Source: an uncultured Collinsella sp. (GTDB taxonomy: Bacteria; Actinomycetota; Coriobacteriia; Coriobacteriales; Coriobacteriaceae). Taken from it: 64,000 nucleotides of DNA. The DNA lies in assembly GCA_900544115.1 (NCBI GenBank), contig UQTW01000002.1, positions 72,535 to 136,534 on the forward strand, written 5' to 3'. The position numbers and the translations under genes were made by a program. A model generated the notes under the pieces. The model did no database searches. It saw nothing but the letters and a program-made list of their open reading frames with translations, and was not told the origin of the DNA. How positions within the stretch are numbered: position 1 is the stretch's first letter; each line of letters begins with the position of its first letter. Positions 17,128 through 25,185 of this stretch are shown piece by piece.

Positions 17128-18114
17128 ATGCCGATTAATGATCCCGAGAAGTCGGAGAATATGCGCAAGTCCATCCGCGTGTATTCCGGTTCCTCCAACC
17201 GTCCCCTCGCTCAGAAGATTGCTGAGTACCTTGGGGTCGAGCTTTCGGGCCTTACGCTAAAGCAGTTCGCCAATGGTGAGATTTACGCCCGCTACGACGA
17301 GACCGTCCGCGGCGCCGACGTCTTCCTGATTCAGTCCGTGGCCGGCGGCAACGTCAACGACATGCTCATGGAGCTGCTCATCGCCACCGACGCTGCCAAG
17401 CGCGCATCCGCCCGCTCCATCACCGCCGTTATCACCCACTACGGCTATGCCCGCCAGGACCGCAAGGCCGGCCCGCGCGAGCCCATCACCGCCCGCCTCG
17501 TCGCCAACCTGCTCGAGCGCGCCGGCGTCAACCGCATCATCACCCTCGACCTGCACCAAGGCCAGATCCAGGGCTTCTTCGATATCCCGGTTAACCACCT
17601 GTCCGCACTGCCGCTGTTTGGCCAGTACTACAACGACATGCACTTCGACACCGACAACCTGGTTGTCGTCTCCCCCGACGTGGGTCGCGCCAAGGCCGCC
17701 AAGAAGCTGTCCGACATGCTCGGCTGCGACCTGGCCATCGCCCACAAGGGCCGTCCGCGCCACAACGCCGCCGAGGTCATGGGCATCATCGGTGACATCA
17801 AGGGCAAGACCTGCATCATCAACGACGACATGATCGACACCGCTGGCACCCTGTGCGCCAACGTCAAGGAGCTCAAGGCTATGGGCGCCGGCGACATCTA
17901 CGTCTGCGCCACCCACGGCATCTTCTCCGGTCCTGCCATCGAGCGTCTGAACGACGCCCCCATCGTCGAGTGCGTCGTCACCGACGCCATTCCCGTCGAG
18001 GTCGGCGGCAAGATCAAGACCATCTCGGTCGCCGAGGAGTTCGCCCAGGCCATTTCCGCCGTTTACCACGAGGAGCCCGTCTCCACGCTCGTCGGCGGCG
18101 ACTTCGCGCTGTAG
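17128..18114 (+). CDS. prs: Ribose-phosphate pyrophosphokinase
   Basis: PRPP synthetase makes the ribosyl donor for purine, pyrimidine, His and Trp synthesis. The 328-residue protein has FANGEIYARYDETVRG, YGYARQDRKAGPREPI (ATP loop), DLHQGQIQGFF and the PRPP motif NDDMIDTAGTL. AAAGGAG lies before the first ATG; a second ATG (MRKSIRVYSGSSN) 11 codons in matches the usual family start. Codon use is strongly biased, suggesting high expression. It supplies PRPP to the pur genes found later in the window. Confidence 0.97.
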   Translation: MPINDPEKSENMRKSIRVYSGSSNRPLAQKIAEYLGVELSGLTLKQFANGEIYARYDETVRGADVFLIQSVAGGNVNDMLMELLIATDAAKRASARSITAVITHYGYARQDRKAGPREPITARLVANLLERAGVNRIITLDLHQGQIQGFFDIPVNHLSALPLFGQYYNDMHFDTDNLVVVSPDVGRAKAAKKLSDMLGCDLAIAHKGRPRHNAAEVMGIIGDIKGKTCIINDDMIDTAGTLCANVKELKAMGAGDIYVCATHGIFSGPAIERLNDAPIVECVVTDAIPVEVGGKIKTISVAEEFAQAISAVYHEEPVSTLVGGDFAL

Positions 18115-18147
18115 TCTGCCGCGCATCGCATCATCTTTGATGCTTTT

Positions 18148-18179
18148 AAAGGGTCGGAAGCTCGCTTCCGACCCTTTTT
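18148..18179 (+). terminator. Terminator after prs
   Basis: Perfect stem AAAGGGTCGGAAGC / GCTTCCGACCCTTT followed by TTTC, 30 bp beyond the prs stop. Confidence 0.92.
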
Positions 18180-18201
18180 CTATCCCTCGCCAACCTTCCC
18201 T

Positions 18202-18402
18202 GGACAATTAGTTCAGATACGTATTTTTTTAAAGCCCCAAAGGGCCGTTCGGAGCCTTCTGAGCTCCCCGGCGGATGCCATGCCGCCCAAAGCTCATCGT
18301 TTTCGAGTACAACCTCCGCATATTTACCCTCAAATCGCCCTCAAAGGCCCTTAGAAACACCTCGAACGCCCGCCGCCTTATACGTATCTGAACTAACTGT
18401 CC
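18202..18402. repeat. 201-bp element with inverted ends (copy A)
   Basis: The left end GGACAATTAGTTCAGATACG and right end (complement of GGACAGTTAGTTCAGATACG) pair over about 23 bp with one change. The interior of about 150 bp is GC-rich, has no gene and shares no sequence with the interior of copy B. It lies upstream of the DUF559-like gene. Confidence 0.85.
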
Positions 18403-18566
18403 AGTAGCCATCGTCAACCTTCTCGGCAGAGCTCAATTTCCTGCAATCCCCTCAACCGATTCCACCGATTTCCTAACACCCGGCCGTTCATGGCGCCCAG
18501 CACCCCGCTGAGCGAAAAGAACGGTATGGCGGTCGCATTCTGCCGCCAACTTAGTACGTTATAGCT

Positions 18567-19694
18567 ATGACGACCGTGATTTCACATTTCTCCGCCCTCC
18601 GCGCAATTCGTCGCGCACGACGGGCGTACTCTGCCCTACCCTGGAGCTCCATTGATAGTGAACAGCAAGCACAGGCCTTGGCTAGCTGCATTCCCAATAA
18701 TGACGCGATAGACTTTGGCGCACTTTCGATACTCGACGCCTGGAATGAAGATGATTCCGAGCTGCTCGATCTTCTCGTTTCAAACGAAGGCAACCGACGC
18801 CCCGACAAGCGACTTCTTCAGCATATTCTCTCCGCTCCGCTTCCTGAAGGTGCAATTATGCACGTCGAGGCCGACATCTACGCAACGTCTCCTGCCATGA
18901 CAGCCATGCTTTGTTCTAAAAATGAATCAGTCGCCAAAACCTTGATGCTTCTCATGGAACTGGTCGGAACTTACTCCCTTCCTCCCGGGGCAACATACCC
19001 CATTGCCCATGACGACATCTGGCCCAAGGGCGATGGCTACGAAGCGACGGGCGATCTTGATTGCCTGGGCAACCAGTCAGCGGCCGAACAACAGAACGAA
19101 ACCCGCTATGAACAGGCGCACTACAAATGCAAGCCCGCCACGACCATCGAAGAGCTCGAGGCGGTCGCACGGTTCGCCAAAAGTAGCTCATACGCCTCGT
19201 TTCGCACGGCAGTCAAACTCGCCCGGGCTGGATCCGCATCCCCAGCCGAATCCCTAATGTTTGCCGTTCTCGGAGCGCCCATGCGCTTTGGCGGATTCGG
19301 ATGTTGCAGCCTGCCCATGGGAGGCCTGCAACTCAACCATCGAATCGACTTCGATACTCTTGCGGTCAACATGTCCTCGGGCATCCCCTATGCCATCTGC
19401 GACCTATATTGCCCGGCAGCCGGAGTCGACAACGAATACAACGGAATTGGGCATGAGCTTCAAAACGCTCGCATCCACGATGGCAATCGAAATAATGGCC
19501 TCAAGGCCATGGGCATCCACGTCCTGGTTATCAATCGCGACCAAATGAAAGACCTTGTTGCACTCGAAGCCTTCGCCCAAACGATGCATCGACTCGCAGG
19601 AGTCCGATTCCGGTACCGTATCAAGGGCTATCGCAAGCGTCAGGCCGCTTGGCTCAACGCTCTGCGGGCCGGAACCGGCCTCGCGCCGGTCTAA
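18567..19694 (+). CDS. DUF559/Vsr-like endonuclease-fold protein, Coriobacteriia type
   Basis: The 375-residue protein is not a named gene product. The middle region (about 95-135) reads HVEADIYATSPAMTAMLCSK...LVGTY. A linker then leads to SASPAESLMFAVLGAPMRFGGFG near 230 and a C-terminal nuclease-like motif: D (CDLY), NEYNGIGHE, then DGNRNNGLKAMGIHVLVI. This resembles the D, E-x-D/K-G, H, R and MG pattern of DUF559/Vsr proteins, but lysine is replaced by Asn. The gene at 56828-57835 is a paralogue with the same order of motifs. No Shine-Dalgarno sequence is visible; a TATAG stretch ends at the ATG, so a leaderless message is possible. It is flanked on both sides by 200-bp inverted-ended elements. 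Confidence 0.6.
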   Translation: MTTVISHFSALRAIRRARRAYSALPWSSIDSEQQAQALASCIPNNDAIDFGALSILDAWNEDDSELLDLLVSNEGNRRPDKRLLQHILSAPLPEGAIMHVEADIYATSPAMTAMLCSKNESVAKTLMLLMELVGTYSLPPGATYPIAHDDIWPKGDGYEATGDLDCLGNQSAAEQQNETRYEQAHYKCKPATTIEELEAVARFAKSSSYASFRTAVKLARAGSASPAESLMFAVLGAPMRFGGFGCCSLPMGGLQLNHRIDFDTLAVNMSSGIPYAICDLYCPAAGVDNEYNGIGHELQNARIHDGNRNNGLKAMGIHVLVINRDQMKDLVALEAFAQTMHRLAGVRFRYRIKGYRKRQAAWLNALRAGTGLAPV

Positions 19695-19728
19695 ACGGCG
19701 AATCACCCGTGCGCCGTCGAGCAGGGCT

Positions 19729-19931
19729 GGGCAGTTAGTTCAAATACGTATAAATGGACGCATTGAATTAGACTGTTTTGCAGCTATCTCTATACCATTC
19801 GCCCTATTTGAAGGCAGGGTAGACTTCAAAACAGCGCCATATGGACTAACTAAAGCTCCAAAACAACGTATCGGCATTGAATTGAGTAATTCGAGTCCTC
19901 AGAACTTATACGTATCTGAACTAACTGTCCA
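19729..19931. repeat. 203-bp element with inverted ends (copy B)
   Basis: The ends GGGCAGTTAGTTCAAATACG and the complement of GGACAGTTAGTTCAGATACG pair like those of copy A. The interior is AT-richer than that of copy A and unrelated to it, yet total length differs by only 2 bp. It lies just after the DUF559-like gene, which is thus bracketed. Confidence 0.85.
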
Positions 19932-20045
19932 CCTCGGATTTCGACGGCCGTCCAAACGCCCCCAAACGCCCTCAATTACCCTCCATTTGACAGCGGCAAC
20001 AGGGTCGCTCACCATAGCAGGCGACAAATCAACGAAAGGATGAAC

Positions 20046-20675
20046 ATGGCAGCTGCACAGCCGCTTAAGATTCGCATGGTTGCCGGGCTTGGCAACCCGG
20101 GCGAGGAATATGCCGAGACCCGCCACAACGCCGGCTTTAAGGCGATTGACGAGCTGGCCCGTCAGGCCGGCGTCACGTACTGGAAAAACCAGGCCGGCGC
20201 CGAGGTCGCACTCATCAACATCAACGATCCCGAGGAAGAGGGTGGCAAGCGCCAGATCGTGCTGGTCAAGCCGCAGTCGTATATGAATACCTCGGGTGGC
20301 CCCATCTCCAAGCTCTGCCGCGAGTACAAGATCAAGGCCGAGGAGCTGCTCGTCATCCACGATGAGCTCGACATCCCCGCCGGTGACGTGCGCGTCAAGG
20401 TGGGCGGTGGCCACGCCGGCCACAACGGCCTGCGCTCCATCATCGACAAGATGGGCAGCCGCGACTTTAGCCGTATCCGCACCGGCATCGGCAACCCTCC
20501 CGGCAAGATGGCCGTGGCAGACTATGTGCTCAAGCAGCTGCGCGCCCGCGAGGCCGAGACCTTCCAGGACACCTGCGCCCGCGCCGCCGACGCCGCCGGT
20601 CTGGCCATCGTGCACGGCGTAATCTACGCCCGCGACCACGTCAACGGCGCCGCCTCCGCCAACGGCAAGCACTAA
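20046..20675 (+). CDS. pth: Peptidyl-tRNA hydrolase
   Basis: Pth releases peptides from prematurely dropped peptidyl-tRNA. The 209-residue protein has GLGNPGEEYAETRHNAG with the catalytic His, VKPQSYMNTSGGP, IHDELDIPAGDVRVKVGGGHAGHNGLRSI, and the late SRIRTGIGNPPG segment. The ATG at 20046 has GAAAGGA 6 nt upstream; the ATG two codons earlier overlaps it. It stands alone ahead of the nfnAB pair. Confidence 0.96.
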   Translation: MAAAQPLKIRMVAGLGNPGEEYAETRHNAGFKAIDELARQAGVTYWKNQAGAEVALININDPEEEGGKRQIVLVKPQSYMNTSGGPISKLCREYKIKAEELLVIHDELDIPAGDVRVKVGGGHAGHNGLRSIIDKMGSRDFSRIRTGIGNPPGKMAVADYVLKQLRAREAETFQDTCARAADAAGLAIVHGVIYARDHVNGAASANGKH

Positions 20676-20713
20676 AACCTACCGTTTAGGGATGTTTATT
20701 TTGGCAGGTTTTA
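20674..20713. repeat. AAACCTACC / GGCAGGTTT repeat, copy 1
   Basis: AAAACCTACC, TTTAGGGATG, TTTATTTTGGCAGGTTTTAT. It overlaps the last bases of the pth stop codon. The complement of this unit recurs at 20835-20876 and a close relative at 32286-32327. Confidence 0.8.
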
Positions 20714-20779
20714 TCTGCGGAAACGCCCCGGTGGCCGCATCGCAATAAACCCCGCGCCGCCATACACGCATAACACCCC

Positions 20780-20821
20780 AAAGGGGGCCGGCCTCATCAC
20801 AACCCGAGGCCGGCCCCCTTT
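20780..20821. terminator. Strong hairpin terminator between pth and nfnA
   Basis: Perfect 16-bp stem AAAGGGGGCCGGCCTC / GAGGCCGGCCCCCTTT with a 10-nt loop. It lies between two inverted copies of the AAACCTACC repeat. Confidence 0.85.
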
Positions 20822-20834
20822 GCCGTTTTGCCTG

Positions 20835-20876
20835 ATAAAACCGACCAAAATAAACCTATCCCTATTTGGTAGGTCG
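20835..20876. repeat. AAACCTACC / GGCAGGTTT repeat, copy 2 (inverted)
   Basis: ATAAAACCGACCAAAATAAACC, TATCCCTATTTGGTAGGTCG: the complement of copy 1 with scattered changes. Copies 1 and 2 form a long-range inverted repeat around the terminator. Confidence 0.8.
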
Positions 20877-20936
20877 AAGTGGATAAACCCTTTTCCCAAC
20901 CGCCGAAGACACACGTAAACAGCATGTCCATGAGGG

Positions 20937-20942
20937 TATAAT
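20937..20942 (+). promoter_or_regulatory. Probable -10 box of the nfnAB operon
   Basis: TATAAT, 105 bp upstream of the nfnA start and in the right orientation. A good -35 hexamer is not visible at 17 bp. Confidence 0.45.
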
Positions 20943-21047
20943 TTGCACCGTATGTCTGCACAACGCCTGTGCGCGTACGGTTTTACTCGGGCTACCGTCC
21001 ATTTCCGTGGAGGCACGGTTCGGCGGCCCTAACAAGAGAGGGGTTCT

Positions 21048-21887
21048 ATGTATAAGATCCTGGAGAAGACGCAGTTCTCGGAGAAGGTGTTCAAGTTCCG
21101 CATCGAGGCGCCCGCAATCGCCAAACATGCGCACGCTGGACAGTTCCTCATGGTTCGCGCCAACGAGACGGGCGAGCGTGTCCCGTTTACCCTGGCCGGC
21201 TGGAACGGTGACGAGGGCTGGGTCGAGTTCATCTTCATGGTGATCGGCAAGACCACCGAGATGCTTTCCACCTACAAGGCCGGCGAGTCGCTGCGCGACG
21301 TCGTGGGCCCGCTGGGCGTTCCCACCGAGATGGCCGAGGGCCCCTGCGCCGTCATTGGCGGCGGCGTCGGCCTGGCAATTGCCTTCCCGGTCGCCAAGCA
21401 CCTGGTCGAGACCGGTCACGAGGTGCACGCCATCATGGGCGCCCGCACCAAGGACCTCCTGCTCATGGAGGACCAGTTCCGCGAGCTCCTCGACGAGGAC
21501 CACATCCACATCACCACCGACGACGGCTCCTACGGCGAGCAGGGCGTTGTCACCGCTCCGCTGGAGCGCCTGCTGCAGGACAAGGCCGTGAGCCAGGTCT
21601 TCTGCGTCGGCCCCGTTCCGATGATGAAGTTCTCGACCCTCACCGCCCAGAAGTACGACACCCCCATCACCGCGTCGCTCAACCCCATCATGGTTGACGG
21701 AACCGGCATGTGCGGCTGCTGCCGCGTCGAGGTGGGCGGCGTGACCAAGTTCGCTTGCGTCGACGGCCCCGACTTCGATGCCACCCTGGTCGACTGGGAT
21801 GACCTTCGTGCCCGCCAGGCCGCTTACCGTTCCGAAGAGGGCGAGTCCCTCAAGGCCTATGAGGAAAAGAGCTGCGCATGCCACTAG
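21048..21887 (+). CDS. nfnA: NfnA-type ferredoxin:NADP oxidoreductase subunit (FAD, 2Fe-2S)
   Basis: This is the small subunit of the electron-bifurcating NADH-dependent ferredoxin:NADP oxidoreductase, also annotated as sulfide dehydrogenase or PyrK-like. The 279-residue protein has an FAD-binding barrel (VPFTLAGWN), GGGVGLAIAFPVAK for NAD(H), and a C-terminal cysteine cluster DGTGMCGCCRVEVGG...FACVDGPDFDA for the 2Fe-2S centre. It overlaps the large-subunit gene by 10 bases, so the two are translated together. GAGAGG precedes the ATG. Confidence 0.92.
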   Translation: MYKILEKTQFSEKVFKFRIEAPAIAKHAHAGQFLMVRANETGERVPFTLAGWNGDEGWVEFIFMVIGKTTEMLSTYKAGESLRDVVGPLGVPTEMAEGPCAVIGGGVGLAIAFPVAKHLVETGHEVHAIMGARTKDLLLMEDQFRELLDEDHIHITTDDGSYGEQGVVTAPLERLLQDKAVSQVFCVGPVPMMKFSTLTAQKYDTPITASLNPIMVDGTGMCGCCRVEVGGVTKFACVDGPDFDATLVDWDDLRARQAAYRSEEGESLKAYEEKSCACH

Positions 21888-23287
21888 TTAACGGTCGTTT
21901 CGTTGCCGATATGAAGTCGCCCCGCACCCCCGATAACGAGGAGCCGGCTGCCGAGCGCGCCTGCGACTTCCGCCCCGTCGACAAGGGCTTCACCGAGGAG
22001 ATGGCGCTGGCCGAGGCCGAGCGCTGCCTCAACTGCAAGAAGCCGTTCTGTGTTGAGGGCTGCCCCGTCAACATCAACATTCCCCGCTTTATCGAGCAGA
22101 TCCGCGCGAAGAACTTCGGCGGCGCTCTCGATACCATTCGCGAGGACTCCATGCTTCCCGCCATCTGCGGCCGCGTCTGCCCGCAGGAGAACCAGTGCGA
22201 GGGCAAGTGCATCCGTGGCAAGAAGTCCGAGCCCGTGGCCATCGGCCAGCTCGAGCGCTTCTTGGGCGACCGCCCCGAGCTCGCCTCCACGCCCAAGATG
22301 GCCCCCAAGAACGGCAAGAAGGTCGCTGTCGTCGGCTCCGGCCCGTCCGGCATCACCTGCGCCGGCGAGCTCGCCCGTAACGGTTTTGACGTTACCGTCT
22401 TCGAGGCATTCTTCACCGGCGGCGGCGTGCTGGTCTACGGCATCCCCGAGTTCCGTCTGCCCAAGGCAGTCGTCAAGCGCGAGATTGACGGCCTGGAGGA
22501 CATGGGCGTCAAGTTTGAGTACAACTCCGTCGTGGGCAATATGGCCACGGCCGAGGAGCTGTTCGAGCAGGGCTTCGACGCCATCTACGTGGCGACCGGC
22601 GCAGGCCTGCCCAAGTTCCTCAACGTCCCCGGCGAGAACCTGCCCAACGTCTTCTTCGCTAACGAGTACCTCACCCGCGTGAACCTGATGAAGGCCAACA
22701 AGTTCCCCGAGTACGACACCCCCACCAAGCACGGCAAGAACGTCGTCGTCTTTGGTGGCGGCAACGTGGCTATGGACGCCGTCCGTACCGCCAAGCGTCT
22801 GGGCGCCGAGCACGCCATCATCGCCTACCGTCGTACCGAGGACGAGATGCCCTGCCGTCGCGCCGAGCTGCACCATGCTAAGGCCGAGGGCGTCGAGGTT
22901 CTGCCGCTCGTCTCCCCGCTCGAGTTTGTCGCTGGCGAAGACGGCTCCGTGTGCGCCGTCAAGGTCCAGAAGATGGAGCTCGGCGAGCCTGACGAGTCCG
23001 GCCGTCGCCGCCCGGTGCCCATCGAGGGCGCCATCGAGGAGATCCCCTGCGACGTCGCGATCTCGGCTATCGGCACCAACGCCAACCCCTTCGCTGCCAA
23101 GATCGGCGGCAAGATGGAGCTCAACAAGTGGGGCTACATCGTCGCCGACGAGGAGACCGGCCAGACCACCGATCCCCGCATCTGGGCCGGCGGCGACATC
23201 GTCACCGGTGCCGCTACGGTCATTCTGGCGATGGGCGCCGGCAAGAAGGCCGCCGCTTCCATCACCAAGAGCCTGCTGGGCGAGTAA
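21878..23287 (+). CDS. nfnB: NfnB-type NADPH-dependent oxidoreductase subunit (glutamate-synthase-like)
   Basis: The 469-residue large subunit belongs to the GltD family. Two N-terminal 4Fe-4S cysteine groups are visible (AERCLNCKKPFCVEGCPVNINIPRFI and CGRVCPQENQCEGKC), followed by GSGPSGITCAGELARNGFDVTVFE for FAD near 150 and GGGNVAMDAVRTAKRLGAEHAIIAYRR for NADPH near 290. With NfnA it should link NADH, NADPH and ferredoxin pools in an anaerobe. A glutamate synthase small subunit is unlikely because NfnA lies next door and no large glutamate synthase subunit does. A terminator follows. Confidence 0.93.
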   Translation: MPLVNGRFVADMKSPRTPDNEEPAAERACDFRPVDKGFTEEMALAEAERCLNCKKPFCVEGCPVNINIPRFIEQIRAKNFGGALDTIREDSMLPAICGRVCPQENQCEGKCIRGKKSEPVAIGQLERFLGDRPELASTPKMAPKNGKKVAVVGSGPSGITCAGELARNGFDVTVFEAFFTGGGVLVYGIPEFRLPKAVVKREIDGLEDMGVKFEYNSVVGNMATAEELFEQGFDAIYVATGAGLPKFLNVPGENLPNVFFANEYLTRVNLMKANKFPEYDTPTKHGKNVVVFGGGNVAMDAVRTAKRLGAEHAIIAYRRTEDEMPCRRAELHHAKAEGVEVLPLVSPLEFVAGEDGSVCAVKVQKMELGEPDESGRRRPVPIEGAIEEIPCDVAISAIGTNANPFAAKIGGKMELNKWGYIVADEETGQTTDPRIWAGGDIVTGAATVILAMGAGKKAAASITKSLLGE

Positions 23288-23311
23288 TCACCTGCAGCAC
23301 TAGCCATCAAA

Positions 23312-23356
23312 CGGCAAAGTCCCCGTCGAGCACACGCCCGGCGGGGACTTTTTTCT
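23312..23356 (+). terminator. Terminator after nfnB
   Basis: Stem AAAGTCCCCG...CGGGGACTTT with T6 following, 25 bp after the stop. Confidence 0.9.
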
Positions 23357-23370
23357 ATGCCGGTCGACCG

Positions 23371-23407
23371 ACCACCACAAAGGGGACAGGCACCTTTGTG
23401 GTGGTTT
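23371..23407. repeat. ACCACCACAAAGG hairpin, copy 1
   Basis: ACCACCACAAAGG pairs with CCTTTGTGGTGGT around GGACAGGCA. It stands at the left edge of tandem array II. Confidence 0.88.
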
Positions 23408-23430
23408 GGGGACTTGCCTGATCGTTTTGT

Positions 23431-23646
23431 CTCAATCTGTAACAGTTGGAGTCCGTTGAGCCCTGCAGTTGTTACAGATCGAGATATTGTGCCGGCCGCC
23501 CACGCCGCATCTCAATCTGTAACAGTTAGAGACCAAATATGCCGCCTGGTGTTACAGATCAAGACGTTGGGCTGACGGCCGAACGGTTCATCTAAATCTG
23601 TAACAGTTAGAGCCATTTTCGCTGGCTTGGTGTTACAGATCGAGAC
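23431..23646. repeat. Tandem array II: three 80/81-bp units, same family as array I
   Basis: Units start at 23435, 23515 and 23596. Each has ATCTGTAACA, exactly 25 nt, then TGTTACAGAT; all six arms are exact here. Two of the three interiors start GTTAGAG. Linkers are 35-36 bp, as in array I. The 23288-23749 interval holds no gene. Confidence 0.9.
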
Positions 23647-23703
23647 TATGCAAAAGCCGAGGATAGGCACTGCCGCCAAGGCCTTCCCCTCGGCCTAAAA
23701 CAA

Positions 23704-23743
23704 AAACCACCACAAAGGTGCCTGTCCCCTTTGTGGTGGTTTT
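23704..23743. repeat. ACCACCACAAAGG hairpin, copy 2 (inverted)
   Basis: The reverse complement of copy 1 in both arms and loop (GTGCCTGTCCCC). The two copies bracket array II head to head. A third, slightly different copy is at 60086-60120. Confidence 0.88.
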
Positions 23744-23749
23744 GGTCGG

Positions 23750-24373
23750 TTAGTCTTCGAGCTGCGCTACTTTGTAGCGGTAGGCAGCGGCGATAACGTC
23801 TTTGCAGCCCTCGCGGCCCAGCTTGGCGCGGTTGACGACGATGTCCTTACCGCTCGTCATCTTCCACTTTCCGGCACTGTAGCGCTTATAGAACGCCTCG
23901 CGCGCCTTCTGCTGCTGCTTGACCAGCTTGGCGCCCTTCTTTTTATTAAGGCCACGCTTCTTGCGCACAATCTCGACGCGGTCCTCAAAAGGAGCGGTCA
24001 CCAACACGGCAATGTGGTTGGGGTTGTTACGCAGCAGGTAATCGGACAGGCGGCCTTCGATAATGCAGCTCTCGGTCTCGCCCAGGTCCAAAATCACCTG
24101 GCTCATCTTCTGGAACAACTTGTCCGAGTACGAACGCGCGTCGTAGCGGTCGGGCAGGAACGCCATGTTCTCCACGGCCAGACGCTCGTCGTAGGCGGCC
24201 ATCTTGTCGAGCGACTCGCCCGCGCGCAGCGACGCACGTACCAGCAGCTCGTTATCGTACAGCGGAATCCCCAACTCGTCGGCAAGCATGCGGCCAATCT
24301 CGTGGCCCTCGGCGCCAAAGTCGCGCGCGATGGTAATGACCACAGGATTCTTCTTGTTCTCCAGATCGCTCAT
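23750..24373 (-). CDS. Cytidylate kinase-like family protein
   Basis: The 207-residue protein belongs to the cytidylate-kinase-like family (Pfam PF13189). The start ITIARDFGAEGHEIGRMLADELGIPLYDNELLV replaces the usual P-loop with a related GxEGxxIG segment. RLSDYLLRN, the KKRGLNKKKGAK basic stretch and FYKRYSAGKW follow. These proteins resemble CMP kinases but their substrate is generally unknown. The 5' region contains the F2-type hairpin at 24437-24544. Gene and ABC operon point the same way but are separated by that hairpin. Confidence 0.82.
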   Translation of the reverse strand: MSDLENKKNPVVITIARDFGAEGHEIGRMLADELGIPLYDNELLVRASLRAGESLDKMAAYDERLAVENMAFLPDRYDARSYSDKLFQKMSQVILDLGETESCIIEGRLSDYLLRNNPNHIAVLVTAPFEDRVEIVRKKRGLNKKKGAKLVKQQQKAREAFYKRYSAGKWKMTSGKDIVVNRAKLGREGCKDVIAAAYRYKVAQLED

Positions 24374-24436
24374 CGCGATTCCTTTCTAACAAATGAGAAA
24401 AGGCAATTCCTGATTCCCATTTTGTCACTTACGACC

Positions 24437-24544
24437 GTCCTGGTTTCCCAAGTGCGGCAGATTGCCCCGAAAGAGGAGCGCCGCGTACTAAATGTACGCA
24501 AGCGACGATTGAGGGGCAAGGTGCCGTGCTTGGGGAAGCAGGAC
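24437..24544. repeat. Structured hairpin element F2, copy 3
   Basis: A long imperfect hairpin: outer arms GTCCTGGTTTCCC...GCGG against CCGTGC...GGAAGCAGGAC. GGCAGATTGCCCC on the left faces GGGGCAAGGTGCC on the right, with only the two central bases unpaired. The loop holds AAAGAGGAG, a small hairpin GCGTAC/GTACGC, then CGACGATTGA. Copies 1 and 2 carry CAAGGTG on the 5' arm and CAGATTG on the 3' arm; here the two sides are exchanged. The element ends at the stop codon of the ABC permease gene. Confidence 0.78.
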
Positions 24545-25182
24545 TATGCGGCCACGATGCGGCGTTGATATGCCCTCACCAGCAGCGAGATACCAAAGTT
24601 GAGCACGAAGTACATCGCAAACACCAGGCCGTAGAGCATAAGCACCTGCGACAGGTCGATCGCGTGGGCCATCACGACGTTTGCCGTGTACATGAGCTCG
24701 GCCACGTTAATGCCCGAAAGATACGAGCTGTCCTTGATGACGGTCGTGCACTGGCTAAACAGCGCCGGAATGATCGTCTTAAATGTCTGCGGCAGAATGA
24801 TGTAGCGCATGGTGGCAAAGAAGCCAAAGCCCTGGCTCTGCGCTGCCTCAAACTGGCCGCGCGGAATCGAGTTGAGGCCGCCGCGCACAATCTCGGCCAT
24901 AACAGCGCTGGTAAACAGCGTAAAGGCGATGGTCGAAATCACAATGTCCAAACCCTGCACCGTAAAGTAGATAAACAGGATCCACAGCAGGTTCGGCGTG
25001 CAACGGAACAGCTCGATGTAGGCACTCACCAAAATACGAAACGGGCGGGGCGCATAGCTTTTAACGAGCGCCAGCACCGTGCCAAAGATGAGCGAGAAAA
25101 AAATCGACAGCGCCGAGATCTCGATCGTCTTAACAAAGCCGCCCCAAATGTAGAGCAGGTTGGTCGCGTTGAAGATTTCCAT
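24544..25182 (-). CDS. Amino-acid ABC transporter permease (HisM type)
   Basis: The 212-residue membrane protein has about five helices and the ABC coupling motif SAVMAEIVRGGLNSIPRGQFEAAQSQGFG, which contacts the ATPase. It is the fourth gene of the operon glnQ-like, binding protein, permease, permease, and starts 3 nt after the preceding permease. Two permeases would form a heterodimer, as in polar amino-acid (glutamate/glutamine-type) systems. Confidence 0.93.
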   Translation of the reverse strand: MEIFNATNLLYIWGGFVKTIEISALSIFFSLIFGTVLALVKSYAPRPFRILVSAYIELFRCTPNLLWILFIYFTVQGLDIVISTIAFTLFTSAVMAEIVRGGLNSIPRGQFEAAQSQGFGFFATMRYIILPQTFKTIIPALFSQCTTVIKDSSYLSGINVAELMYTANVVMAHAIDLSQVLMLYGLVFAMYFVLNFGISLLVRAYQRRIVAA

Positions 25183-25185
25183 GCG

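Noticed and set aside
18202..18402. Rho-independent terminator or riboswitch for the DUF559-like gene
   Set aside because: prs already has a terminator just before, no known riboswitch fold was recognised, and the interior is not shared with the matching element.
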